The notes: generated by a model from the sequence alone, not told the origin. 64,000 nucleotides of DNA from Hydractinia symbiolongicarpus (GCF_029227915.1 NC_079882.1:12152001-12216000), one strand, 5' to 3'. Shown: positions 52,401 to 63,131, counted from the stretch's first letter. Program-made: numbers and translations.

Positions 52401-55400
52401 AACATGAAAGGGAAGGGAAAAAGTGAAAAGGTTGGGTTTGCAAGGATGAACTTATATAAAGCTGTTGTCGGTTAGTAAAAAAATCCTATTCCTAATATTC
52501 AATTTATATATGTGCTTGTAAGCGTTTTAGTTTGTTGTTGTTAATTTATTTATTGTCGGTTAAAATATGTACAAATAAATACAATAGCTCTTATTAAAGT
52601 GCTAATCCAAACCGACAAGTTTGTATTAAGTTTTTCCCGCCATTTCGAGGGGTCGACGTTCAGGGGGAAAAATACACATTAATCTGAGGAAATCTATTTG
52701 TCCAGCTGTTGTACTGTAAACTACCTCCATCAATATGTGATAAGAATTTTGTTACGTTGTAGAAACTGTTATCAAACATCAAAAGAATGCGACAGAAGGA
52801 GAAGTTCGTGCGTGTACGGCATCAATCCTTAAATATGCACCTGATAGATGTGGAGGAGCGGGAAGAACTAATGCCGAAGAAAATTAAATCGATTAATTTT
52901 TAAATAATTTACAACTTTTATATCAGAGAGGATTATAAATTTTTCAAGCGCCGTAATAAATTCTTCTAGCTTATATTAATTTTGATTGGGTGGCAGAAAA
53001 TTAGAATGGCAAAATGTTAAAGTGATTTTAGCTCAACAATTTTTAGTGTTTCTACTAGAGATCGGACTTGTGACTAGTAAAAGTATGGAATATGCATGAG
53101 TGGGTGCTTTTTTTAAGGAAATACAGTGCTAATATAATATTCATTATATTTTTATTGTAATTTTCAACCTCGATTCCTGGACTTCTTGCACCTGGTGAGG
53201 ACGGTGGCTTTTCACACTTTTTATAAAGTATAGCATCATGATCGTATTTATTCGCATCTGGTATCCTTAACAAACACCCTTGTATTCAACTCTGACTTCA
53301 TTAAGAAAACATACTTTTTCTCTAACCAATGCTTGATTAAAGACTTCGGTGCAACAGTTTTGCTTGACACTTTAGGTGATTTGAGCATACTAACAGGCTG
53401 CCTTATCAGGAGGCGTGCCTGGCACATGAAATCGCAGCTATAAATTTGCAAATACTGCACGTTTAACAACCTCGTCATTGCTGCGTTACATTTTTTGCAT
53501 TGGGTTGGAACGCTGGAGATTCTCACATAGTACCAGTTGTGAATACTTGAAATATCGTTTTTATATTTTGTATTATAAAACTCCGTTAAGTTTCATTTAG
53601 GAAGTTTTCAGCGGAGAAGTTGTATATACTGCCGATGTTTATAATAAAAAAATGACATATCGTAGAAATGATTTTATTTCTTTTTCGCAATAACCATGTA
53701 CAAATAACGTAACACAAATATAAGCGTCGGAATCATGCTAGGGAATAGATACATGGACATGTAAACTATGGACATATAAAACTGAAGCCACAATGGCGAT
53801 TATGATTTGATTCGGTCAAGTTTGTCTGTTTCTTAAGGTTGAAAAGACGCTGAATAACGGTTGCGAGAGCATTTCCAAACGACGTTGATTAGACGTTGTT
53901 AGACGTTTTTTCAACGTTGAAAAGACGTTGCGAGAAGTTATTTCAATGTTTAAAAGACGTAGCGAGACGTTGTTTCAACGTTGAAGAGACGTTGCAGGAC
54001 GTTGTTTCAACGTAGCTTGCGACGTTGAAAAGACGTTGATTTTACGTTGCAAATGAAAGTTTTTTTGACGTCTTTTTCCGACGTCTATTCAACGTCGGAC
54101 ATCAACGTCTTTTCAACGTTGAAACAACGTCCTGCAACGTTGTTTCAACGTTGAAAAGACGTTGCGAGACGTTGTTTCAACGTTGAAAAGACGTTGCGAG
54201 ACGTTGTTTCAACGTTGAAAAGACGTTGATGTCCGACGTTGAATAGACGTCGGAAAAAGACGTCAAAAAAACTTTCATTTGCAACGTAAAATCAACGTCT
54301 TTTCAACGTCGCAAGCAACGTCTTTTCAACGTTGATTCAACGTTGAAGTGCCCACTGGGGTGTACTAAAATCTTAGAAATGAGGAAAACAGAAAATAAAA
54401 AAATCAATCCATTGAATGACACGGTCTCTTCTGTTTCATCCAGCGAAGATTCATCTAGTGATGACGAACCTTTGACGAAAAGGACCAAAGAGAATGATTG
54501 TATTGATGACAAAAACGACTTGAAGAAAGTGTCAGACAGTGATAAACAACCGCTTCTAAAGAAGCTGGAAATCGAAGACACAACTGTTCTGTGTAAACCA
54601 GAGGTATTGTGACAGATCATGTTAGGTTATTATTATTTTTTTTGAAATGGTTGAAATGTTTTGTTTTTTTTTCATTTTTGTTGGATACGAATTTTGTTGA
54701 ACTGGATGCTAATTGTAAGGGGTTAAACATTCTCGTTTTAGAACAATAGGATATAATAATCTACGTTATTACTGTTTCCTCTAATTTAGTGTGACCGAAA
54801 AAATAATTATTAGTTATAATAATATATAAAAATAATTGTTAGGGTTGCACTAATAATTAGAGGAATGAAATTATCTTGTTTCGAAAATTTAAATTCGCAC
54901 TTAAATTAGAGGAAAATTTGACCTTAGCCGCCATAAAATGGAGGAAAAAAACAACATTTTATGTTTTTTGTTTTCTTCCTTCTTATCACTCTTTCCTTTC
55001 ATTGATTTTCGTGTTTCGCTGTACTTATTTTTTTAATTAAGTGCGTAAACATGGCGATTTTATCTTTTTTCATGGATCACTAAAAAAAAAAAAGAAAAAG
55101 AAAATAACGAAAACATGTCCCCCAAATTATCTCGTTCGCACTTTAATTAGAGGAAAACCCGACCCTAGGCGCATTAAATTAGAGGGTAAACAAAAATTAG
55201 TAAAAAGAATGTTACTTACTTACTTGTTGCGCACAATTTTATTTCACAATTCATGCGGAGGAATTAAAACTATGCTAAGGATGCAAGAGCCACTAACCAC
55301 TAGTTTTAAAATGTCTTTATAATAGGACGAAGAATCAAAAGTCGGAAGATCTGATAAATCGACCAGTAATGATACTGATGCCGCAATTAAGACCAAACCT

Positions 55401-57276
55401 ACTACAGAACAGAGCAACAAAAAGAAGCGCAAAAGATCTGGATGTAGTAGCGAGGAGAACGTAAATGTATGGTTTATTGCTATTCAAAAAAAATCTTGAA
55501 CTAGTTGTCTTTACTGAATGCTGAATGCAAAACAAAACTTTACGCACCTAACAAAAATATTTTATCGTAAAATTATCTGAAGAAGCATATTTTTTAATGT
55601 ATTTTAGAAAAAGGCAAAACTTTCAACGAAAGTGAGTACGAAGCTTTCCAATTTGATGCGTTATGTTCGAGCTTGTGGCGTTCATGTGGGAAATTATGCG
55701 AAGATATTCGAGGGATGTAACTCGATGAAATCTAAAGAAGAAAAACTCACAAATATGCTAAAAGATTTGGGGATAAAAGGTCAAGCATTTATTTATTTAT
55801 TTGTGACCAGGATAAGTTCTTAATTTCATTTAGTTCATATTGATACTACTATCAATAAGGCAGTTTGGTACTAAAAGTCTTCAATTTAACTTCAAAAGCC
55901 GCATAAGAACAGCTTCGCAGAGTTATTTTCTAACTAAATGATACTTGGAACGGATAGATCTTAGATTATGTCTCTACAAAGTGGACAGTCATAAAACGGG
56001 CTCAATAAAACATTTTTTTGCACCAAATAAAATTTTTCACTACGAAACGGACATTATAAAAATGAAGTGACGACGAAATATATTTTTACAATTTTCTATT
56101 TCACACATTTGAAACTTTTTTTTATATGTTTTTCTGCCAAGATAAATTTTCAACAATCACAAGAGAGGCTAAAATCCTTTCAGTTGAAGAATCGAAAATA
56201 GTCGTCAAGCAAAGCACTTTCTTTTATTCATAGCTTTTTTTTACCATGAATAATGATTTACCCAAATACATAGTCTCTAAAAACCTTTTTCGGTCAATAT
56301 TCTGCCCAAAACTATTCTGCCCACAACATTACGTAAGAGAGAAAGGAAGACGCCCCACCATATCTGTTTATATAATACATTGATTTTACAAAATTTGATT
56401 AACATGTAAGCAAAAGGCAAATTATATTGTAAATAATGACGAGAACGGAATTCTTTATTCGCAAGGTTGTTTACGTATATCATACGTCTTGTCGTTGATT
56501 TCAAAAACGTTTGTTGTAAACGTGGAAAATAAGGCCGGAAAATATTGTGATTTGCAAGGCTTTGATGTTTTTGTGGTAATTTAGCCTTACAAATCTAGCC
56601 TGAATTCCAAATATTCTTTTAATGACAAGCTTTGCTTGTTATTTACTTATCTTATTTTTGTTAGGTCGTCCAAGTTTATCACAGTGTAAGAAGATCAGAT
56701 TAAGAAGAGAAGAAGAAAGGGAAGTAGCAGAACTCGATGTAGGCAATATTATGTCAGGTAATAGCTATTAATTTTTTTCACCTCCACTCCAAACTCGACC
56801 TTTGTGTAAGTCACTAAAAAAAAGCAACAAAGAGCAAACAAAAGCAACAACCCATTTTGTAGCCTCTTGCAAATTTGGATGACAAACAAAGCAAGGCTCC
56901 TTATTTTCCCTTTTTAAGTAACTTCCCTTTATCATTGAGATATTATTGGAATATATAATTCGTATCTCTATGCCTTTATACAGACTTCCTTTAACAGGCT
57001 TTTATTTATTTGAATCATACCAACATCATCATCTGTCCTCTTAAATAAAGTTTAAATTCTCATTTAGGTAATCGAAGATCTCAGTCAAAGTCTGCAATTT
57101 CATCTGCGCAAAAAGAGAACGAACCTCCAACTTCAAGAAAATATGTTTTTGGTTCGTTATCTGATTTAGACTCGGAACGTTCAGAGGATGAAGGTATAAA
57201 GTGTGTGTCATTGGGTACAAACAAGGTTAAGAAGAAGCGAATTATGTCTGATAGTGAAGATGAGGTGGATGAATGA
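43280..57276 (+). CDS. HIRIP3: HIRA-interacting protein 3-like histone chaperone, locus split by a large insertion
   Basis: Exons: 43280-43921, 44644-44778, 44926-45097, 45983-46075, and the final exon 57068-57276 (TGA). Phases agree, giving about 417 residues. Exon 1 is acidic, with a run of about 20 consecutive aspartates and repeated S-S-D-D-E-P-L motifs (likely CK2 sites). Exons 3-4 carry the conserved HIRIP3 region (LMRYVRACGVHVGNYAKIF, LKDLGIKG, RPSLSQCKKIRLRREEERE), ending VAELDVGNIMSG. The last exon has the SDSEDEVDE tail. HIRIP3 proteins chaperone histones and bind HIRA in the nucleus. An in-frame stop (43271) precedes the ATG, and a 5-codon upstream ORF (43269) overlaps it. The N-terminal domain known in vertebrate HIRIP3 is not seen here. 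Exon 4 and the last exon are separated by 11 kb containing a second copy of exons 2-4 and an insertion with another gene. Confidence 0.88.
43677..46122 (+). repeat. 2,446-bp direct repeat, copy 1 (end of HIRIP3 exon 1 to exon 4)
   Basis: Shared with 54359-56804 at a constant offset of 10,682 bp with no indel along its length. All open frames in the two copies translate identically. Copy 1 ends abruptly where the AACGTT array starts. Confidence 0.95.
46129..46602. repeat. Left AACGTT array
   Basis: Imperfect short repeats of the type CAACGTTGATTCAACCGACG and TTATTCAACGTC. The plus-strand frame at 46419-46610 is a by-product of the repeat, not a gene. Confidence 0.85.
47656..47787 (+). repeat. 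132-bp module, copy 1
   Basis: Nearly identical to 48674-48805 (offset 1,018). Contains GCCCAGGCTGAGG and CCAGCCTGG, which could pair as a stem. Confidence 0.8.
48135..48670. repeat. 129-bp tandem repeat, about four units
   Basis: GTATGCTGAACAT recurs at 48203, 48332, 48461 and 48590, an exact 129-bp period. Units contain GTCATTTTAGGCCAAAATT. Confidence 0.9.
48674..48805 (+). repeat. 132-bp module, copy 2
   Basis: Second copy of 47656-47787, placed exactly between the 129-bp and the 162-bp tandem arrays. Confidence 0.8.
48808..49258. repeat. 162-bp tandem repeat, three units
   Basis: CACCAGTTATGCTTGACACA recurs at 48830, 48992 and 49154. Core CAGGCTGCCTTATAAGAGGG and CGTGCCTGGCA is strongly conserved. 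A diverged fourth copy with the same core lies alone at about 53360-53440, near the other end of the insertion. Confidence 0.9.
49961..52887 (+). CDS. DUF4806-domain protein, apparently intact
   Basis: Eight exons, all phases consistent: 49961-50150, 50247-50354, 50522-50587, 50959-51138, 51223-51431, 52039-52103, 52370-52470 and 52763-52887 (TAA); about 347 residues. The N-terminus (MSWSRAIWLENK, PTVWIKNNLVYWPSF, AELKEPTALWHKFPLVRVK) is the short module often found before DUF4806. The middle is Ser/Thr/Pro-rich with an NSLKRKHVSP basic patch. Exons 5-8 form the DUF4806 region (LKSVQELIEFEETLKD, LSQLSRVGGSKIRENVKNVL, MSALNMKGKGKSEKVGFARM). Function of DUF4806 is unknown; such genes are multi-copy in some invertebrates. 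No stop or frameshift was seen, unlike the other mobile-element genes in the window. It is the only gene in the insertion. Confidence 0.85.
53164..53210. repeat. Degenerate CAACCTC-type end
   Basis: CAACCTCGATTCCTGGACTT recalls the foldback family ends at 26571, without a matching partner. Confidence 0.3.
53878..54358. repeat. Right AACGTT array forming a long foldback
   Basis: Arms of roughly 110 bp (about 54008-54120 and 54207-54320) are inverted copies; GACGTCGGAAAAAGACGTC and TTTCATTTGCAACGTAAAATC mark the right arm and their complements the left. The centre is repeats of GTTTCAACGTTGAAAAGACG. The terminal GTGCCCACTGGG abuts the second HIRIP3 repeat. Confidence 0.85.
54359..56757 (+). 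pseudogene. HIRIP3: Second partial set of HIRIP3 exons
   Basis: A 5'-truncated exon 1 (54361-54603, no acceptor and no start) and intact-looking copies of exon 2 (55326-55460), exon 3 (55608-55779) and exon 4 (56665-56757). These could replace copy 1 exons 2-4 by splicing from 43921. They cannot simply be added after copy 1 exon 4, because exon 4 ends in phase 1 while exon 2 starts in phase 0. Base changes relative to copy 1 were not found. Confidence 0.85.
54359..56804 (+). repeat. 2,446-bp direct repeat, copy 2
   Basis: Second copy of 43677-46122. It begins inside HIRIP3 exon 1 and runs into the intron before the last exon; downstream sequence (GTGTAAGTCAC) is the native continuation. Confidence 0.95.
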
Positions 57277-58307
57277 AGTTGTTATTTCAATATCTTCCTT
57301 TTGTCCTAAAATTGAGTAGGTTATGGTCAGTCAAAATATGGGTGGGAGGAGCTTTCCTCTAAGGACAGAGTTACCCCGTGCATTGTGATCTCGGAAGAAG
57401 TACAAGAACACTATAATACCGTTATATCGATGTAACGTAATGAGAGCCCCCTGTCTCCTCCTTCCTCCTTTCTTCCCCCTCCCGCTATAAAATTAGCACA
57501 CCAATCCTTAATTAAGTGAACTGAGCGAATTTAAAAATATCTCTGAATAGTAAAGTTCTAAAGACTTTAAGACTGTAAACATAGATAGTTGTAAATTCGA
57601 CGTTTGAACGCCACGTAAATCATCGAAGGTCTTGAAATAGACATGGATTTTACTATGTAATATTTTATGCATACTATTTCACAACACATTTTTGTCTTCT
57701 TTTAATATGTGCTACCCTCTATAAAACAGCTGATAGTTACGCGAGGGGCCCAGTGCTAATACAGTATTTGCTGTAAGTATCTTTCTCCTTAAAACGAACG
57801 GTATGTTTTTAATTTCCGCGCGCTCTGCGAGAACATATTGTTTGATTTCCAAATCCAGCATTTCTTGCAACTCTCGATAAAAATCAAACTTCCATCTTAA
57901 TCTATTAACTTTTATTTTTCAACAAATAATTACAGTATTTTTCTTGCGTTAAATATTTAAAATCATTTAAAATAATTTGTACAAGTTACTTTGTACCAGT
58001 CTTGATCTTAAATGTACTCTCGAACGCAATTGGTCTTACCGTCACTATGGGAGAGTTAATTATACTCAAAAGAAATTTCAGATCATGCGACATTTAATTA
58101 TATTCACAGCTTCGTGCGCAGGTTTTTTTAATGTTTATGTCGGCGTGAGAACGGCGATATAAATTTCTATTGCTTTAGAGGTTTTTGTTAGTTGATTCTT
58201 TTTACGAAGCAAGGCTCCACTTTAAATGCCAAATTTAGTCCGAAACGCCTTTATTCTAATAAACGTCCCATGGACTTTATTCGCTCATGTTATGCTACAT
58301 TGCCAAA
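57277..58307. other. HIRIP3 3' flank
   Basis: Presumed 3' UTR and AT-rich spacer. The open frame 57977-58162 has no recognised features. Confidence 0.4.
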
Positions 58308-58328
58308 CTCGTCCCCAGCGTCTTTTGT

Positions 58329-58363
<35 letters not shown>

Positions 58364-58795
58364 GAACGGCGAGACGAAAAGACACTGGAATCGTAGGCCG
58401 AAATTCTGCATAATTGGTTGGGTATAATTTCCGTAATTATATGCAATTCTAAGAATTGTGCCGTAACCATGCAAGCACATTTCGACGATGAAAGAAATGG
58501 TGTATAAGAAGTATAAGAATTCCATTCCAACTTTTTTTAAAAATTTCATTTGGTCATCTATACTTCCTTTCTCTTCATTTGAAACAAAATGTGGCAACAA
58601 CTGAAAAGTGATCGATTTTCCATATCCAGTTTGGAGAACAGCTAAAACGTCTCTTCCTTTTAAAATTCCTTCTAAGAATTATATTTGCTTTGGTTTAAAG
58701 TTCATATCAGGAAATGAATTCCTACCAAGAGAGATAGAAAAATGTTCGTTCTGGTGCAGACGACGTCGACCAAAGCCAGTAACCAACACAAAATA
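58308..58795. other. Poly-T tract and CTCGTCCCCAG end, no gene assigned
   Basis: ACTCGTCCCCAGCGTCTTTT followed by about 31 T (58330-58360) resembles a degenerate end of the CAACCTC family. A minus frame (58295-58600) has a hydrophobic stretch (GMEFLYFLYTISFIVEM) but no splice support. Confidence 0.35.
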
Positions 58796-58971
58796 ATATG
58801 AAATGATATATAAATGCAAGTCACCAACACAAAATAATATGAAATCATATATAATAGTATATACTCATATTATACAGAATATGAGTAAAGGGAAATTCCC
58901 TTACTCAAAAAATATGAACGCACTAGAAAAATTGTTGATTGAAATCAAAAAATATATATATAATAAAGAAG

Positions 58972-61900
58972 ATGAATTCAAATACCGTAAAACAATTACA
59001 CGTAATTGCGAAAACCCGTGGGCTTACGGGTTATTCAAAATTACGCAAAGCAGACCTTATTGCTTTATTAGAGACGCAGCATACCCCATTCGCACCACAA
59101 GCCATGGACATTTTTGACTCGTCCTCAGAAAAACACTATAGAACCTTATGTTCCCACATTCGAGGAAATGAATGACTTTGAACGTCAAGGGCTGAAGAGA
59201 ACTCGTCCAGTAATCAAGAGTAAGCTGTGGGATTGGTAAGCGTGGCTACTATCACATGTACCGGAGAGTATCAAGAAACCAGTGCGGGATACCTTTGCAT
59301 CAGTTAAAAAACTATATGATGGTGCCAAGAAGACACTGGTTGGCGAGGTCAAGGAGGAAGCGAGGGAGGATAATACTGAAGAGCAACCAAACCAAGATGA
59401 TTTTACGCCCCAGGAACACAAGCATGCATTACACAAAACATTCAGAAGTTATCGCATAGCCGGTGTTGATAGAACAGATATTAATGGGTACTTGGACATG
59501 GTTCGATTACATGTGAAAAAACTCATCGAAAACCAAGTGAAAGAAATGGGATCTGCGAAAATCCAATCTTCCCTCGAGTTTATCGAAGTAGACAAGGTAT
59601 TCCACAGCAATATGATATCAATATTTCAAGGAACCATCGTGGATGAATTGATGGAAACGATGTTTGCACAAATCAGAACATATGTAGAAAATCCCGCATT
59701 ACCCAAATCTGGGTTTAGCATCTGCCGCATCCTACATCTCGACGTGAACTTCCACAAGCTCAAGCTTACGAGAGGCTCCTCATATATCGAAACACCAAAG
59801 TGGATAGCCACTAAGAAGGCTACCATTAATCCACAGAACAATGATGAAGAGTGTTTCAAGTGGAGTATCGTAGCAGCGATACATCATGAGGAAATAAAAT
59901 ATAATCCAGAACGCATAAGCAAGCTCCGGCCATATGCGGAGCGGTATAATTGGAGGAATATAGAGTTTCCAACATCCATCAAGGATATCAACAGATTTGA
60001 GCGGAACACTCCCGACATTGCCGTGAACGTCTTGTATGCGACAGGAAGGAGCTTTAATATCTTGCGACGATCAACATTTAATGAAAGAGAGGAGCAGCCT
60101 AATCTCTTACTAATCACCGATAAGAAAAGGAACCATTACGTAGCTATCAAAAATCTCTCACAGCTATTGGGTAGCGAGATATCAAAAAACCACGGCAAAA
60201 TGTACTTTTGTATGAGTTGCTTACATGGATTTCAGACAGTAGAATCAAGAGACAATCATTATACCTACTGCAAAGACAACGAGGCGGTAAAGATCACGAT
60301 GCCCAGCGAGAAGGAAAAATGGTTATACTACCAAGATGGCCAGCAGCAATTCAAAGTACCCTTCACCATCTATGCGGACTTCGAATCCCTACTCGTTCCC
60401 ATGAAGGAAAATGCTCGGGATACTAAGACTAAGACGTGGAATAAGCATGTACCATGCGGGTGGTGTACGTATAGTACCTTTGCTTATGCTGAGGTCCCTG
60501 ATCCGCTATACAAATGCAGGGGTGAGGGGTGCGTAGAGTTATTCGTTCAACACCTGGAAGACGTGGTAAAAAGGCTTTACTCGCTGTTTCCCCAGAAGCC
60601 TATGCTACCATTAACGGAGATGCAGAAAAGGGATCATGATGCTGCTGAAACATGTCACATCTGTATGAAGCCGTTCAAAGATGCAAATCGCAAAGTTCGA
60701 GACCATTGTCACTATACAGGGCTGTATCGAGGAGCAGCCCACAATACGTGCAAATTCAAGTATAAAATACCCAACCATGTAGCGTTCATATTTCACAACC
60801 TGTCGGGCTATGATGCTCACTTGTTTATCCGTGAATTAGGGAAGAAGTATGACTCTCAGGATATAGGATGCATCGCCAAGAATACCGAGAAGTACATATC
60901 GTTTAATGTTAAAATCAAGGTACCCATTGCAGGTATGGGGTATGGTGACGGTGAATTTTATAAGAATATCGAGATCAGATTCATAGACAGCCTCCGGTTT
61001 ATGGCATCAAGCTTGGAGAAATTGGCAAGTAACCTTATTGGTACGAACACGGCAGGCATGAAATGCCAGCAGTGCGCTGATACATGTCTGGAATTCTTAT
61101 GCATCAATGATGAGTATGTGGCAAGCTTTTGGTGCAGCAGTTGTGAATCAAATACCTCGAAGCAGCTAGACATAGAGCAGGTAAAGGCAAATGTACCAGC
61201 CATGAGCTACTACTTTAGCAATAATGATTTATTCCGGCTCATGCTTCGAAAGGGAGCCTACCCATACGAATACATGGATAATTAGCGACGATTCGAGGAT
61301 ACTGAGCTTCCACCTAGAGAGGCCTTCTATAGCAATTTAAATATTAAGGGAATAAGCGATCATGACTACGAGCATGCAAAAGAAGTCTGGAATGCTATTA
61401 CTCCAAAGGGCCCAGAGACTACCATGGGTGACTACCACGATGCTTATTTAGTGACGGATGTCCTGCTATTGACTGACATCTTCCAGAGCTTTTGAGGAGT
61501 GTGCCAAGAGAACTACAAGTTCGACCCCGCTCATTTTTATTCCGCACCCGGCTTAGCATGGAAGGCAGCGTTGAAATATACCGAGATCAAGCTGGAGCTC
61601 CTAACAGATCCTGACATGCTTTTGATGTTTGAAAAGGGAATTAGAGGTGGGATCACCCACTCTGTATATAGGTATGCCAGGGCTAACAACAAATATATGG
61701 CTGATCAATATGATCCTGATAAGGAGTCGTCATACTTACAGTACCTAGACGCCAACAACCTGCACGGGTGGGCAATGCAACAACCCCTCCCAACTCATGG
61801 TTTCAAATGGATATCAAATATTGATGTAATCAATGAAAAGAAGATCGAGAAGCTGGTATCTGATAACTAGCATGGGTACCTCCTGGAGGTTGATGTTGAT

Positions 61901-62515
61901 TACCCGAAGGAGCTCCACGACAAACACAACGAGCTTCCTTTCCTACCAGAGCGTAAGGTTGTTCACAGAGTTGAAAAGCTTATACCAAATCTCGAAAATA
62001 AGCGGAAATATGTGGTACACATCGGAGCTCTACATCAAGCGCGAGCTTAAGAAGGTGCACCGCGCTATCCAATTCAAACATAGTTCCTGGCTTAAGCCAT
62101 ACATAGACCATAACACGAGGCTTAGAACGGCCGCCAAAAACGAGTTCGAGCCAAAAACAAGAAAGTAGTGGGCCTTATGAAGGATGAACTTGGGGGCAAG
62201 CCTATAACGGAATTCATTACCTTGAGACCGAAAGCTTATGCATACAAGAGCCTCACGCAAGATGGTGGAGATCGCAAAGCAAAATGTGTCAAGAGAGCTG
62301 TGACTAAAAAATGTATTACTTTCGAGGACTATGAGCAATGTCTGAAGGAAGGAATCGATATAAACAAAACCTGGAGGTGCATTAATAATAAAGGCCATAA
62401 TTTATACACGCAAGAAGTCACAAAAATAGCGTTAAATAGAGCTGATCACAAAAGGATCGTTCAGACAGATCAAATAACAACGCTTGCCCGAGGTCATTAT
62501 CGGTTGAAGAAATAA
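58972..62515 (+). pseudogene. Protein-primed type B DNA polymerase (pPolB), broken
   Basis: The N-terminal SAP/Rho-N-like module starts at ATG 58972 (TVKQLHVIAKTRGLTGYSKL). A frameshift near 59115 leads to the main frame, which has stops at 59237, 61283, 61493 and 61868. Later frameshifts fall between 62000 and 62170. Visible 3'-5' exonuclease motifs are YADFESL (about 60371), NLSGYDAHLF (about 60799) and YLVTD (about 61446). A Cys/His cluster CHICMKPF...HCHYTG (about 60655-60720) resembles an HNH-type finger. Polymerase motif A is seen as DANNLHG (about 61750), with His where Tyr is usual. The segment that should carry the NSxYG-like and DTD motifs is absent; the C-terminal part resumes at about 62168 (GLMKDELGGKPITEF). 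The family copies viral or Polinton DNA by protein priming. This copy cannot be active. Confidence 0.85.
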
Positions 62516-62517
62516 AA

Positions 62518-62592
62518 ATGGAGGCATTGCTATTAATTGCAGTGCTACTACCTTATGTCTGTATCATCCTCGGTTATTTGAAATATAGATGA
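62518..62592 (+). CDS. 24-residue membrane peptide
   Basis: ATG GAG GCA to TGA, three bases after the polymerase frame ends. The product is nearly all hydrophobic (ALLLIAVLLPYVCIILGYL) with a short basic end, a single membrane span. Its position inside a compact ORF run makes it more likely real than chance. Function unknown. Confidence 0.4.
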   Translation: MEALLLIAVLLPYVCIILGYLKYR

Positions 62593-62604
62593 GTACTAAT
62601 AAAG

Positions 62605-63131
62605 ATGTCTGAATTTGCTGATATTTTTGATGTTACCAATACTCCAGAAGCGCCTGAGCAACCTATAGATAAGCGCCAAGCTCTTAAAGATGCTCGCAAA
62701 TCCAAGCCACATTTACTGCCTAAAAATGTAGCAATAGCTTCATCGATAAAGCATCACCTGAGGTTATCGAAAAAATATACGCTGAATTCCTTGAAAAGGA
62801 ACTCCATGAAAAGGGAGAAACAACAGCGAGAGCCATCAGCACTCACGCGCTTGGGTTGTATAGCAAAACCATAAGCAATATTGTGCCCATCGATGATGTA
62901 GAGGCTCTCTGTAAGGATCTAGAAAATGATTTGATCATTCGCGAGTCTATCACCGATCGTGGAATCCTCGTCTATACAGCCTTTGGTAAGTTCCTGGCAC
63001 CTTTGCTCGTTGCGGCGCACACGATAAATCATACACAGATCTCAAAGTCCAAAATGAATCAAAATAAGGTTGATATAGAACAAGAAAACAATGGGGAATA
63101 CTCTATCAAAGATACGCATGGGCAATCGTGA
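62605..63131 (+). pseudogene. Conserved-looking small ORF, frameshifted
   Basis: Two frames joined by a shift between about 62720 and 62765. The first (from ATG 62605) gives MSEFADIFDVTNTPEAPEQ and KRQALKDARKSKPHLLPK. The second runs to TGA 63131 and includes ISTHALGLYSKTISNIVP and a hydrophobic FGKFLAPLLVAAH. Together about 175 residues. Not recognised. The 3' end overlaps the next ORF. Confidence 0.5.

Larger units (their letters stand above)
46123..54358. mobile_element. 8.24-kb insertion with AACGTT-rich ends, carrying a DUF4806 gene
   Basis: The left edge reads GGGCACACGACGTC and the right edge GTGCCCACTGGG, so the ends are inverted around a GGGCAC core. The left end appears to have lost the outer CCCAGT. 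Arrays of AACGTT/GACGTT words fill 46129-46602 and 53878-54351. The interior holds 129-bp and 162-bp tandem repeats, a duplicated 132-bp module and an eight-exon gene. No transposase was recognised, so the superfamily is open and it may move by trans-acting enzymes. The boundaries were set by comparison of the two flanking 2.4-kb repeats. Confidence 0.7.
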
